Part shown: positions 36,383-46,518 of the stretch, in pieces | Position numbering within the stretch: position 1 is the first letter of the stretch | Layout of the letters: every line of letters begins with the position of its first letter | NCBI GenBank assembly: GCA_017467905.1 | Contig: JAFUKD010000028.1 | Coordinates: 24,470-88,469 of the forward strand | Origin: Phascolarctobacterium sp. | GTDB taxonomy: Bacteria > Bacillota > Negativicutes > Acidaminococcales > Acidaminococcaceae | DNA length: 64,000 nucleotides | Direction: 5' to 3' | The notes under the pieces: generated by a model | What the model saw: only the letters and a program-made list of their open reading frames with translations | Database searches by the model: none | What the model was told of the DNA's origin: nothing | Translations under genes and position numbers: made by a program

Positions 36383-37662
36383 ACTACACCATCTCTCATT
36401 ACAAATTTACCCGCAAGCATGGTTGCTACTGCTTTACCTTTGCATTCCTTCCCTTCATAAGGAGTGAACTTGCCGCGAGTATAGAATTTAGAGCTGTCAA
36501 CTTTCCATTCTTTATTTAAATCCATAATAGTAATGTCTGCTACAGAGCCTTCTGCCAAAGTGCCGCGGTTCAGGTTGAACAGCTTGGAAGGTTCGCAGCT
36601 CATTTTACTAATGATGGTTTTAAGGTCGAAAATATTGGTGTGGTACAAATCAGTCAGCATTACGCCAAGAGAAGTTTCCAAACCACAGAAGCCGCAGGGA
36701 GCGTATCTGAATTCCACGTCCTTTTCTTCAGGCGCGTGGGGTGCGTGGTCAGTTACGATAGCATCTACAGTGCCGTCCAAAACTGCCTCGCGCATTGCCT
36801 GCACATGGTCCCAGCTACGGAGCGGCGGGGAAACGCGGGTTGCAGGATTGTAGGTTGCGCAAGCTTCATCAGTCAAGGTCAAGTGGTGTACGGTTACTTC
36901 ACTGGTAACGTTTACGCCTTTAGCTTTGTATTGACGGATGATGTCGATAGCGCCCTTACTTGCAACGTGCGCAATATGTACATGCGCACCGGTGTGTTCT
37001 GCGATAATGCAGTCGCGAGCTACTGCGATATCTTCGGATACAGCAGGGATACCGGGCACGCCAATTCTTGCAGAAACCTTGCCTTCGTGCATATAGCCTT
37101 CTGCATTCAGTTCAGGGTCAATTGCGTGGCAGATAAGACCTTTATCGAAAGCAGTGATGTATTTTGCCGCCAGCATGAACAGGCGGGTGCTCTTTACATA
37201 ATAACCATCGTCAGAGAACGCCATTGCTCCGCGGAAAGCCATATCGCCCATTTCCGCCAGCTCGTCGCCACATTCACCCTTACTGATAGCGCCGATAACT
37301 TCAACATTAGCATAGCTTTCTTCGGCAGCGCGTTGCTTGATTGCAGAAACAATCGCTGCGTTATCCACTACAGGTTTGGTATTGGGCATGCAGGCAACAG
37401 TGGTAACACCGCCAGCAGCAGCAGCCATAGTACCGCTAACGATATCTTCTTTTGCTTCTAAGCCAGGTTCACGCAGATGAACGTGTAAGTCAATCAAACC
37501 GGGAGCAACCACCAAACCGGTTGCGTCAAAAACTTCGTCAGCAGCTTCGGTGATTTCAGCAGCCAAAGCTTTTACTTTACCGTCCTCAACAAGAACGTCC
37601 ATTACAGCATCGAGGCTTTGGCTCGGGTCTACTACCCTGCCGTTTTTAATCAATGTTTTCAA
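36370..37662 (-). CDS. pyrC: Dihydroorotase (class I)
   Basis: 430 residues. Starts with TTG at 37662, supported by AGGAGG eight bases upstream; the start overlaps the pyrB end by 17 bases. Metal motif DLHVHLREPGLEAKEDI, then CMPNTKPVVD, IAHVASKGAIDII and TDHAPHAPEEK. Closes carbamoyl-aspartate to dihydroorotate. Confidence 0.97.
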   Translation of the reverse strand: MKTLIKNGRVVDPSQSLDAVMDVLVEDGKVKALAAEITEAADEVFDATGLVVAPGLIDLHVHLREPGLEAKEDIVSGTMAAAAGGVTTVACMPNTKPVVDNAAIVSAIKQRAAEESYANVEVIGAISKGECGDELAEMGDMAFRGAMAFSDDGYYVKSTRLFMLAAKYITAFDKGLICHAIDPELNAEGYMHEGKVSARIGVPGIPAVSEDIAVARDCIIAEHTGAHVHIAHVASKGAIDIIRQYKAKGVNVTSEVTVHHLTLTDEACATYNPATRVSPPLRSWDHVQAMREAVLDGTVDAIVTDHAPHAPEEKDVEFRYAPCGFCGLETSLGVMLTDLYHTNIFDLKTIISKMSCEPSKLFNLNRGTLAEGSVADITIMDLNKEWKVDSSKFYTRGKFTPYEGKECKGKAVATMLAGKFVMRDGVVCTK

Positions 37663-38605
37663 TGTGCTTACCTCCTGTCAAGGTCAAGAATAAGAGGGCC
37701 ATACGCACTGCCACACCGTTTTGAACTTCGTCGCGGATAGCAGCGTTGTCGCAGTAGCCAACTTCCCAGGAAATTTCCAAGCCGCGGTTCATAGGACCGG
37801 GATGGAGAACAGTTACATCAGGTTTCGCCAGTTTCAGGCGAGCTTCGTTAATGCCAAAGATGCGTGCATATTCGCGCGGAGTGGGGAACATGCCTTTCTT
37901 TTGGCGTTCCAATTGGATACGCAGGATATCTACAACATCTGCGCCTTCGATTGCCTCTTCAACGCGCTTGTGTACGGTTACGCCCAAGGATTCAATATCA
38001 TAAGGCATCAAGGTCATAGGACCGGCAACGTGTACATCTGCACCCAATTTAGTCCAAGCTGCGATGTTGGTACGAGCAACACGGCTGTACAGGATATCAC
38101 CGACAATTGCCATCTTCATACCCTTCATATCAGCGCCTCTTTTCTCACGAATAGTGAGCAAGTCCAGCAAGCCTTGAGAGGGATGTGCGTGAGCGCCGTC
38201 GCCAGCGTTGATGATTACAGGCTCAGCAACATTAGCTGCGTAAGCAGCGGCACCTTCGATGGGGTGACGCATTACGATTGCATCGCAAGCCATGGATTGT
38301 ACAGTAAGAATAGTGTCGCGTAAGCATTCGCCCTTAACAACACTGGAAGAAGCAGTAGTAATATTTACAACGTCAGCGCCCAAATATTTACCAGCCAATT
38401 CAAAGGAAGTGCGGGTACGGGTACTGGGTTCATAGAACAGGTTAATGATGGATTTACCACGCAGGGAAGGGAGCTTTTTAATATCCCTTTTCATAACTTT
38501 TTTCATTTCCTCAGCAGTTTTCAATACGAGCTCAATCTCTTCTACGCTGAGGCTTTCCAGGTCCAGTATATCTCTGCCGCCGAGAGATACATTTGCTTTT
38601 GCCAT
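37646..38605 (-). CDS. pyrB: Aspartate carbamoyltransferase catalytic subunit
   Basis: 319 residues from ATG 38605, eight bases after AGGAGG; an ATG two codons upstream is too close to that site. Carbamoyl-phosphate motif FYEPSTRTRTSFE, then HPSQGLLDLLTI and HPGPMNRGLEIS. No pyrI regulatory subunit follows, in keeping with transcriptional control by the leader. First gene of the operon. Confidence 0.97.
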   Translation of the reverse strand: MAKANVSLGGRDILDLESLSVEEIELVLKTAEEMKKVMKRDIKKLPSLRGKSIINLFYEPSTRTRTSFELAGKYLGADVVNITTASSSVVKGECLRDTILTVQSMACDAIVMRHPIEGAAAYAANVAEPVIINAGDGAHAHPSQGLLDLLTIREKRGADMKGMKMAIVGDILYSRVARTNIAAWTKLGADVHVAGPMTLMPYDIESLGVTVHKRVEEAIEGADVVDILRIQLERQKKGMFPTPREYARIFGINEARLKLAKPDVTVLHPGPMNRGLEISWEVGYCDNAAIRDEVQNGVAVRMALLFLTLTGGKHIENID

Positions 38606-38632
38606 TAGCATTACCTCCTGTTTTTGTATAAT

Positions 38633-38668
38633 AAAAAAGCCTTCTTGCCCATGAGGGTACAAGAAGGC
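38633..38668 (-). terminator. pyr operon attenuator terminator
   Basis: GCCTTCTTG/CAAGAAGGC stem (9 bp) followed by TTTTTT on the minus strand, between the promoter and pyrB. Ends transcription early when the upstream hairpin is stabilised. Confidence 0.88.
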
Positions 38669-38691
38669 CTTAGCTTCATTACTTAAAGTCT

Positions 38692-38723
38692 ACCTTGAAG
38701 TCTCACGGGACCGATTTAAAGGT
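38692..38723 (-). promoter_or_regulatory. PyrR-binding anti-antiterminator hairpin
   Basis: In the RNA, ACCTT...AAGGT encloses the loop GGTCCCGTGAGACT, which follows the PyrR loop consensus (A/G)GUCCNGNGAG(A/G)CU. With the downstream terminator it forms a Bacillus-type UMP-responsive attenuator. The pyrR gene is not in the window. Confidence 0.8.
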
Positions 38724-38740
38724 ACAATTTTGATAGTTAT

Positions 38741-38769
38741 ATTTTAACACCGCCTGTGCTCTACGTCAA
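38741..38769 (-). promoter_or_regulatory. Sigma-A promoter of the pyr operon
   Basis: TTGACG (38764-38769), 17 bp, TAAAAT (38741-38746). Gives a leader of about 130 bases that contains the PyrR hairpin and terminator. The remaining stretch to 38927 is AT-rich with no gene seen. Confidence 0.8.
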
Positions 38770-38927
38770 ATATTTACGAAGAAAAAATCAGGCATTTTTG
38801 CATAAAAAACTCTGTGATTTCTTAGTTCCAATATAACAAAATAGACATCACAAAAACAGCAAACGGCTGACTTTTTATAGTTTATCGCTTTTGAGAGTTT
38901 GTCTTCCATTATCCAAATATCTAACAT

Positions 38928-40259
38928 TTACACTAACAACAATTTTTCTATCGCTCCATCTACCGTTCCAATAACATTTTCTATCGCATACAGCGGTAAA
39001 TTTACTAACCAATCTTCTCTCTTGAAATCTGCCATTGAAGTTCGTACAGATACTTCCGGTAAAAATTTCTCTTGATAAGTTTTAAGACTTTTGGCTCTAA
39101 GATTTACCTCTGCCTTTACTTCAACAGGAACAATCAATTCACCTGTATCGATAACAAAGTCAACTTCGCAAGAACCTCTATCATTTGTGTAATAGTAAAC
39201 ACCTAAATCTTCTATTGTCTTAAGTTGCTGACAAACATATTGTTCTGTAAGCGCACCTTTAAATTCAGAAAAAAGATTGTTACCATCAAGCAAAGTACGT
39301 TGACGAAGTCCTGCCATACAACCAAGTAAGCCTACATCTACTAAAAATAATTTAAATGCTTTTAAATCTTCGTACGCTTTTAACGGAATACCAGCCGCAT
39401 TTACACGACTAACTTTATGAACAAGCCCACAGTCTGAAAGCCACATAATTGCAGTTTCATAATCTTTAGCACGAGCACCTTCACGTACCAAACCATAAAT
39501 GAACTTCTTGTTTTCTTTTGCTAGTTGAGAAGGAATGGAATTCCACAGCATTCGAATTTTAGGAACAATCTCATTTGGAGCATGCTTAGAAAAATCTTGT
39601 TCGTATGCTACAAGAATTCTCTTCTGAACTTCACGAACTTCTTTAAAGTCTTTATCATCTACAAAACTTTGAACTACTTCAGGCATACCACCAACAAAGT
39701 AATATTGTTTTAAAGCTTCAATATATGTTTGCTTGAAACTTGTAATCATCTGAAAATCTTGCTTATCAAGAAGTTCAGAAAACTGTTTTTTGCCAGTTGC
39801 CAACAAAAACTCCTTGAAAGAGAGAGGATAAAGCTTCAAGAAATCAACCTTACCGACAGGAAAAGAGGTTCCTTGATGTAAGGCAATCCCAAGTAGGGAA
39901 CCTGCACAAACAATATGATAGTGCGGTGCATTTTCATAAAAATATTTAAGAGACGATAATGCTCTTGGCACTTCCTGTATTTCATCAAAAATCAACAAAG
40001 TATGTTCAGGATCAATCTTTCTGCCTACATACAATTCTAGTCCCATAATTAGACGATTAACATCTAAATCAGAATCAAACAACTCTGCCATTCTGGAATT
40101 AGAATCAAAGTTAATATATACTGTGTCAGCGTATGCCTGTTTTCCAAACTCTTTCATCAGCCAAGTCTTGCCAACTTGACGAGCACCTTCGATAATCAAA
40201 GGCTTACGTCGTTTACCTTGTTTCCATTTTAATAACTTTTCAATAGCAATTCGGTACAT
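38928..40259 (-). CDS. AAA-family ATPase with DUF4143 domain
   Basis: 443 residues. Walker A IIEGARQVGKTWLMKEF, Walker B LLIFDEIQEVPRALSSLKYF, sensor VCAGSLLGIAL: the AAA_14 core. Residues about 200-400 are the DUF4143 part, with a nuclease-like CEVDFVI...VPVEVKAE pattern. These ATPases occur as scattered, variable genes and their role is uncertain; mobile or defence-linked functions have been proposed. Base use is more AT-rich than its neighbours, and it interrupts the pyr and phe operons as a lone gene with its own promoter, which suggests transfer. GGAGG is seven bases from the ATG. Confidence 0.88.
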   Translation of the reverse strand: MYRIAIEKLLKWKQGKRRKPLIIEGARQVGKTWLMKEFGKQAYADTVYINFDSNSRMAELFDSDLDVNRLIMGLELYVGRKIDPEHTLLIFDEIQEVPRALSSLKYFYENAPHYHIVCAGSLLGIALHQGTSFPVGKVDFLKLYPLSFKEFLLATGKKQFSELLDKQDFQMITSFKQTYIEALKQYYFVGGMPEVVQSFVDDKDFKEVREVQKRILVAYEQDFSKHAPNEIVPKIRMLWNSIPSQLAKENKKFIYGLVREGARAKDYETAIMWLSDCGLVHKVSRVNAAGIPLKAYEDLKAFKLFLVDVGLLGCMAGLRQRTLLDGNNLFSEFKGALTEQYVCQQLKTIEDLGVYYYTNDRGSCEVDFVIDTGELIVPVEVKAEVNLRAKSLKTYQEKFLPEVSVRTSMADFKREDWLVNLPLYAIENVIGTVDGAIEKLLLV

Positions 40260-40290
40260 ATACGCACCTCCATTATCGTTATGTAACTAT

Positions 40291-40319
40291 AGTATAATAC
40301 TCCTCTACAAAAATTACAA
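40291..40319 (-). promoter_or_regulatory. Promoter of the AAA/DUF4143 gene
   Basis: TTGTAA (40314-40319), 17 bp, TATACT (40291-40296). The -35 hexamer overlaps the first of two direct repeats. Confidence 0.65.
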
Positions 40320-40362
40320 CGAACTTTGTGCCTGTAATTACATTTTTTACAACGAAGTTTGT
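40316..40362. repeat. Two 14-bp direct repeats upstream of the AAA gene
   Basis: ACAACGAACTTTGT (40316-40329) and ACAACGAAGTTTGT (40349-40362) differ at one base. They are 33 bp apart, close to three helical turns, and the first overlaps the -35 box. This arrangement fits a cooperatively bound repressor. Confidence 0.6.
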
Positions 40363-40383
40363 ATTTTAACCTTACAACCAACA

Positions 40384-40429
40384 AAAAAGCAAGCGTTGCT
40401 TAGTCTAACAACCAAGCTTCGCTTGCTTT
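40384..40429 (-). terminator. Rho-independent terminator of pheST
   Basis: AAAGCAAGCG/CGCTTGCTTT stem (10 bp) with inner pairing, followed on the minus strand by TTTTTTG. Lies about 50 bases after the pheT stop. Confidence 0.8.
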
Positions 40430-40481
40430 AATTCATTGCTACTATCTATAAATGTTCTTCCATCTGATGAACGTCTTAATC

Positions 40482-42929
40482 TTACGCTCTAAGTTGTGCT
40501 TTATAGGCTTCGCCAACTTCTGCAATAACCTTCTTCATGCTCGCATCTACTTCTGCGTCAGTCAAGGTACGGTCAGCAGCTTGGTAGGTCAAGTTGAACG
40601 CCATGGATTTGCAGCCTTCAGCAACTTGTTTACCGGTGTAAATATCAAATACTTTTACGCCGATTAAGAGCTCACCTGCGTGCTCGCGGATAACTGCTTC
40701 CAGTTCAGCATTGGTTACTTCCAAGGGAACAACAACAGCGATGTCGCGACTCATGCTAGGATATTTTGCCAAATGTTTGTACTTAGGAACAGCTATAGCA
40801 GCAGCAACCAAGGGTTCAATTTCCATTTCCAAAATGTAAGCTTCTTGCGGAATACCGAAAGCTTCTTGTGCCAACGGATGGAGTTCGCCAAACCAGCCGA
40901 TAATTTTGCCATCTACTTCGATAGCGCAGCTCTTACCGGGATGCAGGTACGGTACTGCATAGTGAACCAGTTTGTAATCGTTCAGCATCAGTTTTGCCAT
41001 CAAGCCTTCTACAACACCTTTCATGTCATAGAAGTCTACATTGTCGCGACTAGTGCTCCAGTTCAAATCGTTAGCTTTACCGCTCATTACAGCGCACAGC
41101 ATTGCAGGTTCAGTGGGGAATTCTTTTAAGGGCAGTTCCTTGGGCAGATATACGCGACCTACTTCAAAGATTGCTACTTTAGAATGTTGACGTGCCAAAT
41201 TGTAAGCAGCAGCGCTCAATACGCTGGGAGCCATAGTGGTACGCATTACTTTGAATTCGTCAGTAATGGGGTTCAACAGCTCAATAGCGTTACGACGGCT
41301 ATCATCAGCGGGCAGCTGCAGCTTGTCGAAAGCACTGGGGTTGATGAAGCTGTAGCTCATAACCTCGTTCATACCAACAGCAACCATGTAATCTTGAATG
41401 GTATCCTTAACGTCTTCAACAACAAATTGACGACCTTGCGCCATACCAAGCACAGGCATATGAGATTCAATGTGGTCCAAGCCATGTACGCGTGCAATTT
41501 CTTCGCTGATATCAGCATTGCAGGTTACGTCATTACGCCAGCTGGGAGCAGTGATTACGAGAGCATCACCCTCTTCTTCCACACCAAATTCCAAACCGGT
41601 CAAGGTTTTAATCATTTCTTCCTTACTAATATCAATACCAATACGACCGCTGATAACTTCCGGAGTTACAGTGATTACAGCAGGCTTCACTTCCTCAGGA
41701 TAAGCTTCAACTATACCTGCAACAGTTTCGCAGGCACCCATTTGTTCCAGCAAATGAGCAGCACGGTTCAATGCGTTATGAGTTTTGATGGTGTCCACAC
41801 CACGTTCAAAACGTCCACTTGCTTCACTGCGCAAGCCCAAGGAACGGGAAGTACGACGGATGCTGGGACCATGGAAGCTTGCAGCTTCAAGCATAACATT
41901 CACGGTTTCGCCGGTAACTTCGGTTTCATAACCGCCCATTACGCCGCCCAAGCCTACAGCACGTTCCAAGTCGCCGATGGTAATCATGGACGGGTCAAGA
42001 GTACGTTCCTGTTCGTCCAAGGTCATCAGCTTTTCGCCTTCGCCGCCACGACGTACCACCAAAGTATGACCAGCTACCTTATCATAGTCGTAAGCATGCA
42101 TGGGTTGACCAAGCTCCAACATTACATAGTTGGTTACATCAACTACGTTGCTAATGGGGCGCATACCGCAAGCACGCAAGCGTTTTTGCATCCATTCAGG
42201 AGATTCGGTAATTTTAATGTTTTTCAGCACGCGAACTGCAAAGCGGGGGCAAAGCTCCGGTGCTTCAATCTTAATTGCAGCCATATCTGCAGCGTTGCCG
42301 CCAGCAGCTTCTGCCACGTCCATTGCAGGCATCTTCAATGGGCAACCAGTGATTGCAGCAATTTCACGAGCCAAACCGATAATGCTAAAGCAGTCAGCGC
42401 GGTTAGCAGTCAGGTCAATATCAATAACAACATCATTCAAACCCAATACTTCTTTAACGTCAACGCCAATAGGAGTATCAGCAGGCAGAATGAAGATACC
42501 GTTACGTTGTTCAGGGAGCAGCAGCTTGTTGTCAATGCCAAGCTCATCTGCACTGCACAGCATACCAAAGGAATCCAAGCCACGCATTTTAGCAGCCTTC
42601 AGCTTCATACCTTCCGGATTACGGCTGCTGGGAGGCAAGGTGCTGCCTACAACTGCAACGGGAACCATATCGTTTTGTTTTACGTTTTGTGCACCGGTCA
42701 AAATTTGCACAATGCCTTGACCATAATCCATCATGCAAACCCACAGGTGGTCAGAATCAGGATGACGATGAATTTCAGTAACCTTACCGGTAACAACACC
42801 TTCCAAGCCTTCGCCCAGATAGGTTACGGTTTCTACTTCCAAGCCGGCACGGGTGATTTTGTCCACCAGCACATCGACAGGAATATTTATATCAACATAT
42901 TGTTTAAGCCATTCCAAAGATGCTAACAT
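40482..42929 (-). CDS. pheT: Phenylalanine-tRNA ligase beta subunit
   Basis: 815 residues, full length. N-terminal EMAP/tRNA-binding domain (GVVTGKVTEIHRHPDSDHLWVC), B3/B4 editing region (PRFAVRVLKNI), B5 domain, the catalytic-like core, and the C-terminal anticodon-binding FDX-ACB domain (KYPSMSRDIAVVVP). Forms a heterotetramer with PheS. Eleven bases after pheS. Confidence 0.98.
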   Translation of the reverse strand: MLASLEWLKQYVDINIPVDVLVDKITRAGLEVETVTYLGEGLEGVVTGKVTEIHRHPDSDHLWVCMMDYGQGIVQILTGAQNVKQNDMVPVAVVGSTLPPSSRNPEGMKLKAAKMRGLDSFGMLCSADELGIDNKLLLPEQRNGIFILPADTPIGVDVKEVLGLNDVVIDIDLTANRADCFSIIGLAREIAAITGCPLKMPAMDVAEAAGGNAADMAAIKIEAPELCPRFAVRVLKNIKITESPEWMQKRLRACGMRPISNVVDVTNYVMLELGQPMHAYDYDKVAGHTLVVRRGGEGEKLMTLDEQERTLDPSMITIGDLERAVGLGGVMGGYETEVTGETVNVMLEAASFHGPSIRRTSRSLGLRSEASGRFERGVDTIKTHNALNRAAHLLEQMGACETVAGIVEAYPEEVKPAVITVTPEVISGRIGIDISKEEMIKTLTGLEFGVEEEGDALVITAPSWRNDVTCNADISEEIARVHGLDHIESHMPVLGMAQGRQFVVEDVKDTIQDYMVAVGMNEVMSYSFINPSAFDKLQLPADDSRRNAIELLNPITDEFKVMRTTMAPSVLSAAAYNLARQHSKVAIFEVGRVYLPKELPLKEFPTEPAMLCAVMSGKANDLNWSTSRDNVDFYDMKGVVEGLMAKLMLNDYKLVHYAVPYLHPGKSCAIEVDGKIIGWFGELHPLAQEAFGIPQEAYILEMEIEPLVAAAIAVPKYKHLAKYPSMSRDIAVVVPLEVTNAELEAVIREHAGELLIGVKVFDIYTGKQVAEGCKSMAFNLTYQAADRTLTDAEVDASMKKVIAEVGEAYKAQLRA

Positions 42930-42940
42930 GGTAATCCTCC

Positions 42941-44236
<1,296 letters not shown>

Positions 44237-44240
44237 GATT

Positions 44241-44269
44241 ATTATAGCACAAAAGCAATTTGTAGTAAA
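44241..44269 (-). promoter_or_regulatory. Promoter of the pheST T-box transcript
   Basis: TTTACT (44264-44269), 17 bp, TATAAT (44241-44246), just upstream of stem I. Confidence 0.65.
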
Positions 44270-44295
44270 GAGACTACTCCAAGATAATGCTACGC

Positions 44296-44976
44296 TCAAA
44301 GCTTAACAGGTACTTCCTTAGTAATCACTAAAGAGCTGGGCGTAACCTCACATTCATAGGCAAGCACCTGCACGCCTGACCTGCGAGCGTGGCGCAGTGC
44401 TTCACCAAACTGAGGATGGGTTTTATCGTTAGGCTCAAAATATTTCATGCCTTCCATCTGCACAACGAAGACTACTGCCGCCTTATAGCCAGCCTCCACA
44501 CAAGCGCATAGCTCCTGCAAATGCTTAACTCCGCGTTCAGTGGGCGCATCCGGAAAGCGGACAACACCATCTTCCTCCAAGGTAACACCTTTCACTTCGA
44601 TAAACATCTTCTCCGCTTCCGTCTCCAAATAAAAATCAAAGCGAGACGCACCAAAGGTACATTCCGGTTTCAGAAGCTTCACCTTGCCGAAAGGCTCCTT
44701 TTCTAAAAGCCATTCACCTACAACCTTGTTAGGCGCCTGGGAATCCATATTCACCAGCAGCTTTCCCTTTTCCACAGCAATAAGGGAATATTTAGTTTTA
44801 CGTTTGGGGTCATCGTGATGCTCCACATAAATAGTCGCCCTATCCGTCAACAGCTCTCGACAACGCCCTGTATTCTTTACATGACAAACCTCTTCCCTAC
44901 CATCCACCTCAATATGCGCAATGAAGCGATTGGGACGTCGCAGAAAGGTTGCCTTCTGAATATTGTTGTATTGCAT
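44296..44976 (-). CDS. sfsA: SfsA family DNA-binding/nuclease-like protein
   Basis: 226 residues. Family stretches: FLRRPNRFIAHIEVDG, CHVKNTGRCRELL, SRFDFYLE, FIEVKGVTL, RFPDAPTERGVKHL and YFEPNDKTHPQFGEALR. SfsA was named for effects on maltose use in E. coli. The D...ExK pattern (RFDF...EVKG) suggests a PD-(D/E)XK-like nuclease fold. Actual role unclear. Lone gene between the trmH terminator and the pheST promoter. Confidence 0.93.
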   Translation of the reverse strand: MQYNNIQKATFLRRPNRFIAHIEVDGREEVCHVKNTGRCRELLTDRATIYVEHHDDPKRKTKYSLIAVEKGKLLVNMDSQAPNKVVGEWLLEKEPFGKVKLLKPECTFGASRFDFYLETEAEKMFIEVKGVTLEEDGVVRFPDAPTERGVKHLQELCACVEAGYKAAVVFVVQMEGMKYFEPNDKTHPQFGEALRHARRSGVQVLAYECEVTPSSLVITKEVPVKL

Positions 44977-44988
44977 TGCGTGTTACCT

Positions 44989-45034
44989 CAAAAACAGGGA
45001 ACTTTTCTGCATTTTAAACACAAGAAAGTTCCCT
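44989..45034 (-). terminator. Rho-independent terminator of the ktr-trmH unit
   Basis: AGGGAACTTTTCT/AGAAAGTTCCCT dyad with an imperfect inner loop, then GTTTTTG on the minus strand, 23 bases after the trmH stop. Confidence 0.7.
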
Positions 45035-45057
45035 ACTTTATCTTCTTTAATTACTTC

Positions 45058-45843
45058 CTACTTAACCTTTCTTCTCAAGGCTTCAAACATTACTATTCCT
45101 GCAGCCATGGCTACGTTCAAGCTCTCTGCCCTGCCTGCCATAGGAATGTAAACTCGTTTGTCAGCTTGCTCAAGCAAGATTTCACTTACGCCGCCAGCTT
45201 CGTTGCCCATGACAAAAGCAATACGCCCGCTCAAATCTGCCTTGTACAAATTATCTGCACCATCCAAGCAGGTTACCAATATATCGTAGCCTGCCTTCTT
45301 ACCTGCGCTGATAAAATCCTGCTCACCCACGCCACTAAGCACTGGGATATGGAACAAGCTGCCCATGGAAGAACGTACTGTTTTGGGCGCATAAATATCT
45401 GCGCAACCTTTTAACAGTACCAAGCCACCAATGCCTGCAGCATCTGCAGTGCGCAGCATAGTTCCGATGTTACCTGGGTCTCCCACCCTATCCAATACCA
45501 AAAGCATTTTACCGCTCGCCAGCAAGCCTTCTAATTTTGGCTGACGCATTTTGCATACGGCAATAATCCCTTGGGGAGTTTCGGTATCTGCAATTTTTTT
45601 CATAACACCTTCGCTAACGCACACCAGCTTAATATTTTGGGCAGCAGCCTCTTCCAACAAACGCATAGTGCGTTCATCATCAGTGGCAACGTAAAACAGG
45701 GTCTCTACTACCTTGTACGCCACTGCTTCTTCCGCAGTACGCAAGCCTTCTGCTAAATACAAACCGCGTTGAATACGGTATTTCTTTTGCTTTAGTTCCG
45801 CTGCCGCCTTCACAACAGGGTTCTGCAAACCGGTAAGTTCCAT
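45058..45843 (-). CDS. TrmH/SpoU-family RNA 2'-O-methyltransferase
   Basis: 261 residues from ATG 45843, which overlaps the ktrA stop as TGATG. N-terminal RNA-binding domain (NPVVKAAAELKQKKYR), then SPOUT knot motifs: LDRVGDPGNIGTMLRTADAAG, FVMGNEAGGVSEILL and IPMAGRAESLNVAMAAGIVMFEALR. Methylates a ribose in rRNA or tRNA using AdoMet; the exact target cannot be set. Often next to pheS in Firmicutes, and close to it here. Confidence 0.94.
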   Translation of the reverse strand: MELTGLQNPVVKAAAELKQKKYRIQRGLYLAEGLRTAEEAVAYKVVETLFYVATDDERTMRLLEEAAAQNIKLVCVSEGVMKKIADTETPQGIIAVCKMRQPKLEGLLASGKMLLVLDRVGDPGNIGTMLRTADAAGIGGLVLLKGCADIYAPKTVRSSMGSLFHIPVLSGVGEQDFISAGKKAGYDILVTCLDGADNLYKADLSGRIAFVMGNEAGGVSEILLEQADKRVYIPMAGRAESLNVAMAAGIVMFEALRRKVK

Positions 45844-46505
45844 CAAAATTCTACTCCCATCCTCTTTACACCGGCATGAGTGCCGATAATTATAATCTCA
45901 TCATCACGTTGAAACACCTCTTGCGCCTTGGGGTTCACGATAGTTTCCCCATTACGCTTGATGGCAACTACATTTACATCATATTGCCTACGCAAATCTG
46001 CATCAATAAGGTTTTTGCCTACCAAATGTTTAGGCAGCTGCAGGTTCATTAGGCTAATTTCCCGGGAAAGTTCAATATAATCCATAACGCTGGCAGAAAC
46101 AAGGTTGTGTGCCACGCGCTTGCCCATATCCTTTTCCGGATAGATGACGTCATCAGCACCTAACTTGGCCAGCATCGCACCATGCAGTTCTGTTAAAGCC
46201 TTGGCTACCACGACTGGCACACCTAATTCCTTCAAAAGCATGGTACACATCATACTGCGTTCTGCATTGCCAATGGCAACCACTGCCACGTCAATATCCC
46301 CTACGCTTAAAGAGCGCAGTACTCTTTCATCTGCAGCATCACCGCACACAATATAGGTGAAGCTGTTGCTGTAATCCTGCACCACGTTCTCATCAATATC
46401 TATACATAAAACATCGTAATCCATTTCCTTTAAGGTTAGGGCAACGCTGCTGCCAAATAGCCCCAAGCCTACTACTAAAAATTGTTTACGTTTATTTTCT
46501 TTCAT
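45843..46505 (-). CDS. ktrA: Potassium uptake regulatory subunit, KtrA/TrkA type
   Basis: 220 residues. RCK_N Rossmann domain (FLVVGLGLFGSSVALTLKEM, later CIDIDENVV) and RCK_C domain (from about residue 138). Binds nucleotides such as ATP/ADP or NAD and gates the membrane subunit encoded 13 bases upstream. Confidence 0.95.
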   Translation of the reverse strand: MKENKRKQFLVVGLGLFGSSVALTLKEMDYDVLCIDIDENVVQDYSNSFTYIVCGDAADERVLRSLSVGDIDVAVVAIGNAERSMMCTMLLKELGVPVVVAKALTELHGAMLAKLGADDVIYPEKDMGKRVAHNLVSASVMDYIELSREISLMNLQLPKHLVGKNLIDADLRRQYDVNVVAIKRNGETIVNPKAQEVFQRDDEIIIIGTHAGVKRMGVEF

Positions 46506-46518
46506 AAGGAAAACCTCT

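Noticed and set aside
41184..42926. Long plus-strand open frame opposite pheT
   Set aside because: Shadow of pheT codon bias; no start signals and no recognisable domains.
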